From NCBI GenBank assembly GCA_030430025.1, contig JAUIGR010000002.1:62001-126000 (forward strand): 64,000 nucleotides of DNA, given 5' to 3'. The position numbers and the translations under genes were made by a program. A model generated the notes under the pieces. It made no database searches. It was not told the DNA's origin and was given only the letters and a program-made list of their open reading frames with translations. Source of the DNA: Gammaproteobacteria bacterium. GTDB lineage: Bacteria; Pseudomonadota; Gammaproteobacteria; Xanthomonadales; Marinicellaceae. Below are positions 54,498 to 64,000 of this stretch, piece after piece (the first letter of the stretch is position 1; each line of letters starts with the position of its first letter).

Positions 54498-55258
54498 TTC
54501 ATCCCACTGCCATCATTGATGAACAATCACAAATATCAAGTGATGTCATTATTGGCCCTTATTGTATTGTTGGCCCTAAAGTATGCATCGATTCTGGCAC
54601 TGTTTTAAAATCTCATGTGGTGGTTTCAGGCAGAACAACCATTGGTAAGAACAATAAAATTTATCCTTTTGCTTCTATTGGTGAAGACCCTCAAGACAAA
54701 AAATATGCCAGAGAAGATACAGAAGTTATTATTGGTGATGGTAATACGATCAGGGAATATGTAACTATCAATCTGGGTACGGTTGATGATCAATGTGTCA
54801 CGCGATTAGGAAATAATAACTGGATTATGGCTTATGTACACATTGCCCATGATTGTGTGATTGGTGACAATATCATTATGGCCAATTGTGCGTCTTTGGC
54901 AGGTCATGTACATATTGGTAATCATGTGATATTAGGTGGTTTTGCTAAGCTACATCAGTTTTGTCGTGTTGGTGACCATGCATTTGTTGCTATGGATTCA
55001 GGTTTTCAAAAGGATCTGCCGCCCTTTATTATGGCGCAAGGCTCTCCAGCGGTCCCTAGAGGCATTAATTTTGAGGGTTTAAAAAGACGTGGTTTTGATC
55101 AAGATAGGATTGCGATTATCAAAAAAGCTTATCGATTACTTTATAAGTCGCAATTACCATTGCAACAAGCTTTGGTTGAAATGAAGGCATTACAAAGTGA
55201 TGATGTTAACTTAATGGTGGATTTCATAACACAGTCAGATCGAAGCATCATTCGTTGA
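54494..55258 (+). CDS. lpxA: UDP-N-acetylglucosamine acyltransferase
   Basis: The 254-residue enzyme starts lipid A synthesis. It has hexapeptide repeats ([20 protein letters not shown]), the motif AYVHIAHDCVIGDNIIMANC with the catalytic His, and the C-terminal helical region (GLKRRGFDQDRIAIIKKAYR). Overlaps both neighbours, so the genes are coupled. Confidence 0.97.
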   Translation: MIHPTAIIDEQSQISSDVIIGPYCIVGPKVCIDSGTVLKSHVVVSGRTTIGKNNKIYPFASIGEDPQDKKYAREDTEVIIGDGNTIREYVTINLGTVDDQCVTRLGNNNWIMAYVHIAHDCVIGDNIIMANCASLAGHVHIGNHVILGGFAKLHQFCRVGDHAFVAMDSGFQKDLPPFIMAQGSPAVPRGINFEGLKRRGFDQDRIAIIKKAYRLLYKSQLPLQQALVEMKALQSDDVNLMVDFITQSDRSIIR

Positions 55259-56376
55259 TGGTCCAGGCAGGCAAAAAAATAGTCATAGTGGCTGGAGAAC
55301 CTTCCAGTGACTTATTAGCTGCCGATCTTATTCAACAACTGCAGCAAACTACCAACAACTATCAAATCATTGCTGTTGGTGGGGCTAAAATTCGAGCCAC
55401 AGGTGTTGAAGTTTTTCAGGATAACGAAGCTTTTTCTGTTATGGGCCTATTCGAAGTATTCAAAGATTTACCGCGTTTGTTGCGCCTAAAAAAACAGATT
55501 GTAGAACGAATTGTGGCAGAAAAGCCCGATGTTTTTATTGGTGTAGATTCTCCTGATTTGAATTTTTCCATTGCTCAAGCATTGAAAAAACATAGCATTC
55601 CGGTTATCCATTATGTGAGTCCGTCTGTTTGGGCGTGGCGCCCTAAACGAGTATTCAAAATGGCTCAATTTATAGACCATGTGATGTGTTTATTTCCTTT
55701 TGAAACAAATATTTACCAACAAGCTGGTTTATCTGCTAGTTTTGTTGGTCATCCACTGGCACAGCAAATCGCAATTGACTTGCAAAAACCAGTTAATCAG
55801 CAGCCTTTGTTGGCTGTTTTGCCGGGTAGTCGTTCCAGAGAAATTAATGTGTTGATGCCTTTGTTTTTACAGACTGTAAAACAATTAAAAAACGTGCAAT
55901 TGGCATCAGCAAACGTTTCTCCTAAAAAAATCGCATGGTGTCAACAGATGGCCGATGAGGCTGGCCTGACATTACAATGGTTTGATGATGCCAATGAATT
56001 ATTAAAGCAAGCTGATATGGCATTATTAGGTTCGGGGACCGTGGCCTTGCAAGCTATGCTCTGTCAAACACCTATGGTAGTTGCTTATCGGATTGCCTCA
56101 TTAACCTGGTGGGTGGTCAACACATTTAAGATGTTACAACAACCGTATTACAGTTTGCCTAATGTTTTGCATCAAGGATTTTTAGTTCCTGAAGTGATGC
56201 AAAAAGAGTTAACAAAAAAAAATTTGTTAACGGCTTTAGGTAAAATTAGTGATAGTGAGCAACAGTTGGTGATGAAAACACGTTTTAAAGTGTTACATAG
56301 AGAACTGATGCCCCCTGAACCCTTGGCAACAGCGAAAAATATTGAACAATTTCTGGAGTCTAGATCAAAATGTTGA
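55258..56376 (+). CDS. lpxB: Lipid A disaccharide synthase
   Basis: The GT-B (GT19) enzyme condenses UDP-2,3-diacylglucosamine with lipid X. Motifs: IVAGEPSSDLLAADLIQQLQ, HYVSPSVWAWRPKRVFKMA, FVGHPLAQQI, LAVLPGSRSREINVLMPLF and LGSGTVALQAMLCQTPMVVA. ATG 55258 overlaps the lpxA stop (TGATG). Confidence 0.96.
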   Translation: MVQAGKKIVIVAGEPSSDLLAADLIQQLQQTTNNYQIIAVGGAKIRATGVEVFQDNEAFSVMGLFEVFKDLPRLLRLKKQIVERIVAEKPDVFIGVDSPDLNFSIAQALKKHSIPVIHYVSPSVWAWRPKRVFKMAQFIDHVMCLFPFETNIYQQAGLSASFVGHPLAQQIAIDLQKPVNQQPLLAVLPGSRSREINVLMPLFLQTVKQLKNVQLASANVSPKKIAWCQQMADEAGLTLQWFDDANELLKQADMALLGSGTVALQAMLCQTPMVVAYRIASLTWWVVNTFKMLQQPYYSLPNVLHQGFLVPEVMQKELTKKNLLTALGKISDSEQQLVMKTRFKVLHRELMPPEPLATAKNIEQFLESRSKC

Positions 56377-56954
56377 TTGCTGGTGTAGATGAAGCAGGGC
56401 GTGGTCCTTTGGCAGGACCAGTAACAGTATCAGCAGTGATTTTGCCACAGCAGTTACCAGCAGAATTGAGAGGCATAGATGATTCAAAGAAGTTATCTGA
56501 GAAAAAGCGATTGGCTTTAGTGGAACCGATCAAAGATCATGCGTTAGCATGGTCTGTTATCCATATTTCGGTTGCTGTAATTGATCACATTAATATATTC
56601 CAAGCCACCATGAGGGGGATGATTCAAGCCGTTAGTGATTTGAAAGTTTCACCACATTTTGTACAAATTGATGGTAACAAAATACCACAGAATTTTCGTT
56701 GGTCAGCCGAAGCGATTGTCGGAGGTGATGGTAAGATTGCGGCTATTTCATGTGCCAGCATTTTGGCTAAATCAGCTCGTGATATGATAATGGTTGATAT
56801 GGCAGAAAAATACCCGCAATATGGATTTGAACGACATAAAGGTTATGGTACAGCACAGCATCTCAGTGCTTTAAAAGTTCATGGTCCCTGTGTTGAGCAC
56901 AGAAAAAGTTTCGCACCTGTCAGGGACTTGACAAAAAGAGAGTTGTTTAAATGA
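56370..56954 (+). CDS. rnhB: Ribonuclease HII
   Basis: The 194-residue enzyme removes ribonucleotides from DNA. It has AGVDEAGRGPLAGPVTVSAV with the Asp-Glu metal ligands, DSKKLSEKKR, AIVGGDGKIAAISCASILAK with the third Asp, and YGFERHKGYGTAQH. It overlaps lpxB by seven bases. Confidence 0.96.
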   Translation: MLIAGVDEAGRGPLAGPVTVSAVILPQQLPAELRGIDDSKKLSEKKRLALVEPIKDHALAWSVIHISVAVIDHINIFQATMRGMIQAVSDLKVSPHFVQIDGNKIPQNFRWSAEAIVGGDGKIAAISCASILAKSARDMIMVDMAEKYPQYGFERHKGYGTAQHLSALKVHGPCVEHRKSFAPVRDLTKRELFK

Positions 56955-59900
56955 ATCAGGCCCAGTTCATTCACTTGAATGTCCATACCGAATATTCAAT
57001 TGTTGATTCGACTATTCGGATTCCCCAGTTAATTGAACAAGTTAAGGCAATGGGCATGCCTGCGGTGGCCATCACCGATGTTAATAACCTTTTTGCTGCA
57101 GTGAAATTTTTCAATGCAGCTCGTAAAGCGGGTATCAAACCGATTATCGGTGCTGATGTTCTCATTCAGCATGATAGTGACCGACATCAAGTATCGGAGA
57201 TGACTCTGTTATGTCAGAATGATGTGGGATATAAGAACCTCAGTGTTTTATTGTCGTTAGCCCAACGTCACGTTATTGACCGAGGCGTCACATGCATTAC
57301 GGCTGACATGCTTGAGCAACATCATCAAGGGCTAATTGCATTAGCGGACTCAATGCATTCTGATGTTGGTTATTGGATTCAGAAACAAAAACTAGATCAT
57401 GCATTGGAGACCTTGCTGAAATGGAAGGATATTTTCGGTGATCGGTATTATTTAACTTTAGCTCATATCAATAGACCCCAAGAACAACAGGTTAATCAAG
57501 CAGCTATGTATATGGCTGCTCATCAGCAAGTACCTATGGTGGCTTCTGGTAGAGTTAGGTTTTTAGATGCTGATGATTTCAATGCCCATGAAGCCAGAAT
57601 TTGCATCAACCGTGGCGATATTTTGGCTGACCCTAAGCGCCCCAAACATTTTACACCAGATCAATTTTTGCAAAGCCCTGAACAAATTTCTGCAGCGTTT
57701 GATGCATATCCTGAGTTACTGGAAAATAGTGTTGAAATTGCCAAACGCTGTCATATTGATTTCAATTTCAAAGACTATTTTTTGCCAGATTTTCCAGTGC
57801 CCAATGGAATGACAATAGACCATTATTTTGATCATTTATGCCATGACTTACTAAAGAGTCACCTAAAAGAAATTGGACCAGCGCCAGGATATAGCGAACA
57901 GGACTACATTGATCGATTGAATCATGAGATCAGAGTGATTCTTGATATGGGTTTTCCTGGCTATTTTTTGATTGTTTCTGATTTCATTCGGTGGTCAAAA
58001 GATAACGATATCCCCGTAGGGCCAGGTCGTGGTTCAGGTGCCGGGTCGTTGGTGGCTTATGTCCTGAAAATCACCAATCTAGATCCACTTAAGTATGAGC
58101 TGTTATTTGAGCGATTTTTGAACCCTGAAAGGATCTCTATGCCCGATTTCGATGTCGATTTCTGTATGGATCGTCGTGATGAAGTCATTGCTTATGTGGC
58201 ACGAAAATACGGTAAAGAAAAAGTCAGCCAAATCATCACTTATGGTTCAATGAATGCCAAGGCGGTGATTCGTGATGCGGGTCGGGTATTGGGCTATCCT
58301 TATCCTGTCGTTGATGGTATTGCTAAATTGGTACCCAATGAGTTAGGTATTACATTGACCAAAGCTTTAGGTACGCCTGAACTATCTCATTTGTATCAAA
58401 GTGATGAGGAAGCTCAAGAGGTCATTGAACTGGCATTAAAACTGGAAGGGTTGAAGCGAAATTTGGGGAAACATGCAGGTGGAGTGGTTATAGCCCCAAG
58501 CGACATCAGTGATTTTTGTCCTATCTATATTGAGCAACAGTCACAAAGTGTTGTTTGTCAATTCGATAAAGATGATGTTGAGTCGATTGGATTGGTCAAG
58601 TTTGACTTCCTGGGTCTGAAAACACTCACTATTATTGACTGGACATTACAGTCAATTAAAAACCAGACGGGTGAGAAAATTGATATAGACATGATCCCTT
58701 TGGATGACCAGCAAACATTTGAACTATTACGGGCGGCGAGAACAACATCGGTTTTTCAGTTGGAATCATCAGGCATGCAGTCTCTGATTGCGCGGTTAAA
58801 ACCAGATAGCTTTGAAGACATCATTGCTTTGGTTGCATTGTTCCGACCTGGTCCATTGGACTCGGGTATGGTGGATACCTATGTCAAATGTAAGCATGGT
58901 TTAGAGCAGCCAGACTATATGCATCAGAGTTTGGAAGAAATTCTTAAACCTACATATGGCGTGATTTTATACCAAGAGCAAGTCATGCAAATTGCTCAGG
59001 TTTTGTCAGGTTATACCCTTGGCGGAGCTGATATTCTACGTAAAGCAATGGGTAAAAAAATTCCCGAGGTCATGGCACAACAGGGTGAAATTTTTATTAA
59101 GGGTGCTGTTGAAAATGGAGTCAATGAAGCGCTTGCTGCCAGTATTTTCAAGAATATAGAAACGTTTGCTGGTTATGGTTTTAATAAGTCTCATTCAGCT
59201 GCATATGCTTTTGTTTCTTACCAGACAGCCTATTTGAAAGCACATTACCCGGCGCATTTTATGGCAGCAGTTTTATCCGCAGATATGGATAATACAGATA
59301 AGTTGGTTAACCAACTGAGTGATGTGCGTGCAATGGGTATTGACATCATGTTACCGGACATTAATCAATCTGTATACCGATTCAAGGCAAGAAAAGAGGT
59401 TGTGATTTATGGTTTGGGAGCAATCAAAGGTGTTGGAGAAAGTGCCATTGAGGATATTGTTTTACAAAGAGAACAATCGGGTTCTTATCAGTCATTTCAA
59501 GATTTATGCAACCGTGTCAATTTGCGTAAGTGTAACAAGCGGACATTAGAAGCATTGATTAATGCAGGAGCTTTTGATCAATTGCATGACAATCGAAACC
59601 AGTTGCTTGTCGGTATGGAACAGGTAGTGAAAGCCGCTGATCAACAAAGTAAAGACAGAGAAGCAGGACAGTTTGATTTGTTTGGTGGCATGGCTGGTAA
59701 TGATACTTACCAGAGTATTGCTTTACCTGAGGTTAAAGAAAGGCCGTTGTTAGAAAAATTGTTGGCTGAAAAATCAGTGTTGGGGACATTCATGTCTGAT
59801 CATCCGATACGGCCTGCTTACCAATATTTGGAGCATCAGTGTTATTACAATCTCGGTAGATTAGAAACAATGAAAAAAAACATGGATGAGAATGTTCAAT

Positions 59901-60403
59901 TCCGGTTGCTTGCTATGGTTACAAATATTAGATCGGGATTTGATGGCAAAATGCAAATAACGTTTTCAGATCTGACAGGGACTTTTGAATTTAATCTACA
60001 AGCACAGCAATTTGCTGATAATGAGGAACTCATTAAACAATATGCTATTTTGATGATTGAAGGTGAAGCCGGAAAACGGGTATTCAAAGGTAGGGATGGG
60101 GAGAACGATAAAGAATACTTTGCAGTTAAGTTACGCAGTTTGATAGATCTTAACAGCGCTATTGCTTTGTATTGTGATCGTTTTTGTTTTCTTTCAGAAA
60201 AAAATGGGGAACAGCTGGTTTCGGATATTCAAGACTTATTACAACGTTTTGGTAAGGGTAAAGCACAAATTTATGTGCATTATATTAATGATAAGCAAAA
60301 GCTTAATCTACAGTTTTCCGACGAATATCGAATCCGACCCAGTTGGCAATTGATAGAAGCTGCGCTTGAAAAACCATCAATACAAAAAGTACTGACTCAC
60401 TGA
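56951..60403 (+). CDS. dnaE: DNA polymerase III alpha subunit
   Basis: The 1150-residue replicative polymerase has a PHP domain (residues 1-270: FIHLNVHTEYSIVDSTIRIP), the palm with MPDFDVDFCMDRRDEVI (catalytic Asp pair at about 399/401), VGPGRGSGAGSLVAYVLKIT, KHAGGVVIAPSDIS, GFNKSHSAAYAFVSYQTAYL and a C-terminal OB domain. Length is typical. Four-base overlap with rnhB. Confidence 0.97.
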   Translation: MNQAQFIHLNVHTEYSIVDSTIRIPQLIEQVKAMGMPAVAITDVNNLFAAVKFFNAARKAGIKPIIGADVLIQHDSDRHQVSEMTLLCQNDVGYKNLSVLLSLAQRHVIDRGVTCITADMLEQHHQGLIALADSMHSDVGYWIQKQKLDHALETLLKWKDIFGDRYYLTLAHINRPQEQQVNQAAMYMAAHQQVPMVASGRVRFLDADDFNAHEARICINRGDILADPKRPKHFTPDQFLQSPEQISAAFDAYPELLENSVEIAKRCHIDFNFKDYFLPDFPVPNGMTIDHYFDHLCHDLLKSHLKEIGPAPGYSEQDYIDRLNHEIRVILDMGFPGYFLIVSDFIRWSKDNDIPVGPGRGSGAGSLVAYVLKITNLDPLKYELLFERFLNPERISMPDFDVDFCMDRRDEVIAYVARKYGKEKVSQIITYGSMNAKAVIRDAGRVLGYPYPVVDGIAKLVPNELGITLTKALGTPELSHLYQSDEEAQEVIELALKLEGLKRNLGKHAGGVVIAPSDISDFCPIYIEQQSQSVVCQFDKDDVESIGLVKFDFLGLKTLTIIDWTLQSIKNQTGEKIDIDMIPLDDQQTFELLRAARTTSVFQLESSGMQSLIARLKPDSFEDIIALVALFRPGPLDSGMVDTYVKCKHGLEQPDYMHQSLEEILKPTYGVILYQEQVMQIAQVLSGYTLGGADILRKAMGKKIPEVMAQQGEIFIKGAVENGVNEALAASIFKNIETFAGYGFNKSHSAAYAFVSYQTAYLKAHYPAHFMAAVLSADMDNTDKLVNQLSDVRAMGIDIMLPDINQSVYRFKARKEVVIYGLGAIKGVGESAIEDIVLQREQSGSYQSFQDLCNRVNLRKCNKRTLEALINAGAFDQLHDNRNQLLVGMEQVVKAADQQSKDREAGQFDLFGGMAGNDTYQSIALPEVKERPLLEKLLAEKSVLGTFMSDHPIRPAYQYLEHQCYYNLGRLETMKKNMDENVQFRLLAMVTNIRSGFDGKMQITFSDLTGTFEFNLQAQQFADNEELIKQYAILMIEGEAGKRVFKGRDGENDKEYFAVKLRSLIDLNSAIALYCDRFCFLSEKNGEQLVSDIQDLLQRFGKGKAQIYVHYINDKQKLNLQFSDEYRIRPSWQLIEAALEKPSIQKVLTH

Positions 60404-60405
60404 TT

Positions 60406-61125
60406 ATGGTTAAGGACAGTAATACAACAACCATTATTATAGGTGGTTCCAGAGGTTTGGGCCTGGCTTTGAAACAATGTTTTGAACAGGCTGGTCACGA
60501 TGTTTTTGAATTATCGAGGAGTGGTTCAAGTTTGGCTCACATTCCCTGTGACTTGGCTCAAGCTGATGCAGCCGATTTAGCCGCCAGAAATTGTTTCTCG
60601 GGCATAAAAACAACCAATGTTAACCTCATCATCAATGCAGGCACTTTATCTCCTTTTGGGCATTTGGCAGAGCAGCAGGCCGATTTGATCGATCAGCACT
60701 TATCTATCAACATACAAGGGACATTACGCGTACTCATGGTTTTTGTGCAAATTTTCCAACAATGGGAAGGCCGCATTAGTGTGACCTATATGACATCAGG
60801 TGCTGCTCGTCGGGCTATCCCTGGATTAGCTCTTTACTCAGCCAGTAAAGCTTTCTTTGAGCGTTATATAGATACAATGAGTGAGGAGCAAAAAGCATGG
60901 CCAAGTCCAATTAGGTTTTTGGTTATTAATCCAGGTGTGATGAAAACTGAAATGCAAACCGAAATCAGGACACAAAACAGCCATGATTTTCCAATGGTTG
61001 ATTGGTGGCAAACTTTGTATAAAGAAGGTAAGTTAGCAGAACCCTCTGATATCGCTAGTGTTTGTTTTGATTTGATTACATCTAACAAGAGTGGCTATCA
61101 TCAGGCTCAAATATATTTGTCATAG
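60406..61125 (+). CDS. Short-chain dehydrogenase/reductase
   Basis: The 239-residue Rossmann protein has IIIGGSRGLGLALKQCFEQA (cofactor site), LIINAGTLSPFG (NAG motif), the catalytic Ser in TYMTSGAARRAIPG, and Tyr/Lys in LYSASKAFFERY. It belongs to the classical SDR family; the substrate is unknown. It follows dnaE by two bases and may be co-transcribed. Confidence 0.88.
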   Translation: MVKDSNTTTIIIGGSRGLGLALKQCFEQAGHDVFELSRSGSSLAHIPCDLAQADAADLAARNCFSGIKTTNVNLIINAGTLSPFGHLAEQQADLIDQHLSINIQGTLRVLMVFVQIFQQWEGRISVTYMTSGAARRAIPGLALYSASKAFFERYIDTMSEEQKAWPSPIRFLVINPGVMKTEMQTEIRTQNSHDFPMVDWWQTLYKEGKLAEPSDIASVCFDLITSNKSGYHQAQIYLS

Positions 61126-61263
61126 CCTATGCATCGCAGCTCTTGTGATGGTAATGGCATGCATGGTAAAGCAAACAATTTATTATCCTGCTAAGATAAC
61201 TGTATCTTAAATCATATATTGGACAGGTTGGTAGCATCGAAAGTAACTCGTGATGTTACAAGA

Positions 61264-61318
61264 GATACTTTTTGCATAATTCAGCACGATCAAGGATTAG
61301 AACGATGCAAAAAGTATC
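61264..61318. terminator. Inverted repeat between convergent genes
   Basis: GATACTTTTTGCAT (61264-61277) and ATGCAAAAAGTATC (61305-61318) pair perfectly across 27 bases. It lies between the SDR and the desaturase, which converge, so it could be a shared terminator. The long spacer is unusual. Confidence 0.4.
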
Positions 61319-61379
61319 AGTTAGTTAAAGACTTTATGAAACTATTTCTCAGTGATATCTAAGAGATCAAAGATCTATG

Positions 61380-62573
61380 TTAAAACGTAAAAGCTCGATA
61401 AAGATAGAGTTTTCTTAATTTCTCAGCAAAGTCTTGGAGCATCTGATTGCCACTTTCTTCTGCTTTATGGCACCATTGTTTAAAAGCGATAATCATTTCA
61501 TCCATTGTTAAAGTTTTGTTTTCCCATATGGCTTGCAACTCTTTTTTGTAATTTAAAAGCGCTTGCATAGTAGGGCTATCTTCAAAGTTATGTTGAAGTT
61601 TCTTTTTGACAAAATCAGGATTCAGTGACAACTGGTTTGTGTATTTCTTGATCATCTTTCGTAGGGCTTTACCTTGTGCTGGAAACTCGGCAGTCAGCGT
61701 GGGATTGATAACGTCTTTGATATAAATTTGTAAGACGTTGAACTTATGGGTCAGAATGGCTTTCACTGTTTCACCTGAAAATTCAACATCTCGCTCATTG
61801 ATATGTAACTCAGGGACTACTTTCTTGATTTTACAGAGCCCCAGTTTATTCAAAGCACGAATGATATACCAACCAATGTCATGTTCACCCTTTTTGTGAG
61901 CAAATTTGCAAGAGGAGGGAAAGGCGTGGTGGTTATTGTGAAGTTCTTCACCCAGGATGAAAAAACCGAACCGTGAAATATTGCGTGAAGAGTCATCGGT
62001 ACGATAATTTCTGTAACCAAAATAATGTCCAATGCCATTGATGACACCGGCAGCAAAGAATGGAATCCATAACATCTGAATGGCGTAAATAAGTAATCCA
62101 ATCACTCCGAACAGTGCGATGTTTACAAATGCCAATAAAATGATACCTAAATAGTGAAACCGTGTGTATATATTGCGTTCAATCCAGTCATTGGGTGTGC
62201 CTTGGCCGTACTTTTCCATCGTCTCTGTGTTCTTTCTTTCTTTGGTATATAGTGCTACACCATGAAATAAAACCTTTTTGATGCCATGTATTTGAGGGCT
62301 GTGTGGATCAGTTTCTGTTTCGCAATAAGCGTGGTGTTTTCTATGAATGGCCACCCACTCCTTAGTTAACATACCTGTAGTAAACCAAGTCCAAAAGCGA
62401 TAAAAATGCTGAAGTATTGGATGGAGGGTAATGCCTCGATGTGTTTGTTCTCTGTGTAAAAACAGGCTGACTCCTGATAAGGTTACTTGGACTACGATGA
62501 GTGTAGTCAAAACAATTTTCCAAGCTGGCCAATTCAATAGACCAGTCTCTAAAAAAGTTAAAAATTCAGTCAT
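61380..62573 (-). CDS. Fatty acid desaturase (acyl-CoA/acyl-lipid delta-9 type)
   Basis: The 397-residue membrane enzyme has the three histidine boxes: HREQTH (His40-His45), HRKHH (about 77-81) and HNNHH (about 217), with hydrophobic segments at 15-40, 130-175. The first two-thirds are the desaturase; residues about 260-397 form an added helical, charged domain (e.g. TMDEMIIAFKQWCHKAEESG) of the type seen in some gammaproteobacterial desaturases. It introduces a double bond into membrane acyl chains, using di-iron. Confidence 0.9.
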   Translation of the reverse strand: MTEFLTFLETGLLNWPAWKIVLTTLIVVQVTLSGVSLFLHREQTHRGITLHPILQHFYRFWTWFTTGMLTKEWVAIHRKHHAYCETETDPHSPQIHGIKKVLFHGVALYTKERKNTETMEKYGQGTPNDWIERNIYTRFHYLGIILLAFVNIALFGVIGLLIYAIQMLWIPFFAAGVINGIGHYFGYRNYRTDDSSRNISRFGFFILGEELHNNHHAFPSSCKFAHKKGEHDIGWYIIRALNKLGLCKIKKVVPELHINERDVEFSGETVKAILTHKFNVLQIYIKDVINPTLTAEFPAQGKALRKMIKKYTNQLSLNPDFVKKKLQHNFEDSPTMQALLNYKKELQAIWENKTLTMDEMIIAFKQWCHKAEESGNQMLQDFAEKLRKLYLYRAFTF

Positions 62574-62651
62574 GGTTTATGCTTAAATAGAAAACCCACA
62601 TGATAAGTTATTGAGGCAGATAACGCCACAATTAAACGCATACTGGTTCGT

Positions 62652-63344
62652 ATGGAAGATAATCAAAATAAAAGTACTTGTTTTGTTGAGATAATAGATG
62701 TTTCAGTCGACTTGGGTAGATTGAATAATGTCAGTGTTCATTTTGAAGACAAAAAATTAACTGTGCTTATGGGAAATAATGGGGCAGGGAAGTCTACTGT
62801 GCTTTCATTACTTGCGGGTATAATCAAAGCTGATGTCGGTGCGGTTCACTATAATCGTCAGCTAACAGCAAGGGAAGTGGGTTATTTGCCTGAACCGGCG
62901 GTTTTTTATGACCACCTAACAGTGAAAGAACACTTGGCATTTCAGGCTGGACGTTTTGGTCTATTGCCAATGAATATTAAACAAGCATCTGACATGTGGC
63001 AACTAGATCAGGTTGCTAACAAAAAGACCAGTACTTTATCTTTAGGCTATAGGCAACGTTTGGCATTGGCGCAAGTGTGGATGCAGCGACCGCGGTTATT
63101 GCTATTTGATGAACCAATGAATGGTATGGATCCTGAATTGATGCAATTATTTCAGTCTCAATTAAGACAGTGGAAATCTCAATGTTGTGTGATTATGGCC
63201 TCACATATGTTAGACCAAATAGATGATTTGGCAGACGCTTGGGTGGTAATGGCGGCAGGTGAAGTTTTGGCATCGGGGCCATGTGATCGGAAGATGTCAC
63301 TATATTGGTATTATCAGCAATCAATTAAAAATAATTTGAGGTAA
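62652..63344 (+). CDS. ABC transporter ATP-binding protein
   Basis: The 230-residue ATPase has Walker A (MGNNGAGKSTVLSLLAG), a Q-loop in VGYLPEPAVFY, the signature LSLGYRQRLALAQ, Walker B (RLLLFDEPMNGMDPEL) and the switch His in IMASHMLDQIDDLAD. It overlaps the permease start (TAATG), so they form one exporter of the ABC-2 type, similar in layout to NosF/NosY or CcmA-type pairs. Substrate unknown. Confidence 0.92.
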   Translation: MEDNQNKSTCFVEIIDVSVDLGRLNNVSVHFEDKKLTVLMGNNGAGKSTVLSLLAGIIKADVGAVHYNRQLTAREVGYLPEPAVFYDHLTVKEHLAFQAGRFGLLPMNIKQASDMWQLDQVANKKTSTLSLGYRQRLALAQVWMQRPRLLLFDEPMNGMDPELMQLFQSQLRQWKSQCCVIMASHMLDQIDDLADAWVVMAAGEVLASGPCDRKMSLYWYYQQSIKNNLR

Positions 63345-64000
63345 TGAAAACCATCAGTTTAACTCAAGTAGCTTATTTGCGATTACGGCGCTCGGCTGGT
63401 TTGTGGCTTATTCTGTCGATGTTGTGTTTTGCTGCTGCCTGGCTGTTTTGGTTGATGTTAGATCGTTATGTGCAATTGCAACACACGTTTGTTGAGCTCA
63501 GTCAGCTGCCATCGGTTACAGAACAGTTGCTGCTGCCTTTTTTTAAGACATCCGCACAGCTTAACTTATTCATCATCGCTTTAGTTTGCGGTGGGGCAGT
63601 GGCTCGTGAAAAGCAACAAGGTACTTGGTATTACCTCGCTGGCTGTGTTCCGAAGTGGGTGCGTGGACAGTGGCTTGCTGCTTGGATGGTGAGTTGGGTT
63701 TTATTTTTGCTGTTGGGTTTGGTTTGGTGGTGTTTAAGTCAAGGCAGTCAATTGCATCAGCAATGGTTGTTGATCGCTTTGTTGGGTTGGTTGTTGTTGG
63801 CAGGTTGGTTGAAATCATTGGCACTTTGGATTTCAAGTTGGGGGCAGCACAGTACCACAACAACGCTATTAACATTGGTAGTTTTTGTTATTTTATGGCT
63901 GGTTGGCCAGTCATCAGCAGGGGATGTCTTTGGTGTTAATTGGTTGGCACTGCTTTCACCCGAGAAACATTTTAGTTGGTTACTTTCTGGTCAATTGAGT
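63344..64000 (+). CDS. ABC-2 type transporter permease (partial, runs off the window)
   Basis: Translation from ATG 63344 gives MKTISLTQVAYLRLRRSAGL, then WLILSMLCFAAAWLFWLML and at least four hydrophobic segments, with a cytoplasmic loop GGAVAREKQQGTWYYLAG typical of ABC-2/NosY-like permeases ('E...GT...L'). It continues past 64000 without a stop. It pairs with the ATPase just upstream. Confidence 0.8.
   Translation, partial: MKTISLTQVAYLRLRRSAGLWLILSMLCFAAAWLFWLMLDRYVQLQHTFVELSQLPSVTEQLLLPFFKTSAQLNLFIIALVCGGAVAREKQQGTWYYLAGCVPKWVRGQWLAAWMVSWVLFLLLGLVWWCLSQGSQLHQQWLLIALLGWLLLAGWLKSLALWISSWGQHSTTTTLLTLVVFVILWLVGQSSAGDVFGVNWLALLSPEKHFSWLLSGQLS

Overview
The window is about 40% GC and carries a typical gammaproteobacterial core: the rpsP-rimM-trmD-rplS operon, the rpsB-tsf-pyrH-frr-uppS-cdsA-dxr-rseP-bamA-skp-lpxD-fabZ-lpxA-lpxB-rnhB-dnaE run, a GacA/UvrY-like regulator, a FimX-like protein and type II secretion pseudopilins. 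The low GC, the FimX-like protein and a secreted cyclophilin whose tail has a GGWY...GQGF motif suggest a marine, Marinicella-like relative of the Xanthomonadales. That placement is an inference and is weak.

Region 1 (1-6765) is the tail of a chromosomal integron. Ten mostly unrelated small genes, all on the + strand, are each followed by an attC-type site (RYYYAAC ... GTTRRRY, able to fold). The integrase gene should lie to the left, outside the window. Cargo includes a lipoprotein, an ABM-domain membrane protein, a NADAR/YbiA protein, a DUF5071 protein, a DUF4153-like membrane protein and an alpha/beta hydrolase. The last two cassettes look frameshifted; one frameshift falls in the RX4H motif of a HEPN-like protein.

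Region 2 (about 6753-15268) is a tRNA-Leu(CAA) integration hot spot. A 7.1 kb element (about 8019-15201) has a P4-type integrase beside the tRNA 3' end, a possible S24-like repressor, an AlpA-type regulator, a winged-helix protein, a terminase-small-subunit-like protein, a secreted protein and a HigB/HigA-type toxin-antitoxin pair. This gene set resembles a phage satellite. A third copy of the att sequence at 6753-6784 and end homologies show that a second, related, decayed element sits in tandem, now containing an IS982-family insertion sequence. The cassette array ends exactly at that outer junction.

Region 3 (15.5-34.5 kb) is housekeeping: an HPF-family protein, guaD, aat, trxB, rsmE, gspGHIJK, NAD kinase, 5'-nucleotidase, a secreted cyclophilin, gluQ, fimX-like, molybdopterin synthesis genes moaBACDE and katG. 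A dispersed non-coding repeat lies between trxB and rsmE.

Region 4 (34.5-38.2 kb) is a small accessory patch: two paralogous proteins of unknown function separated by an inverted copy of the dispersed repeat (itself split by a 160 bp MITE), and a YcxB-like gene truncated by a third repeat copy.

Region 5 (38.2-64 kb) is conserved core: patatin phospholipase, GacA/UvrY-like regulator, ribosomal and translation genes, isoprenoid, phospholipid, outer-membrane assembly and lipid A genes, dnaE, an SDR, a fatty acid desaturase, and an ABC transporter whose permease runs off the right edge.
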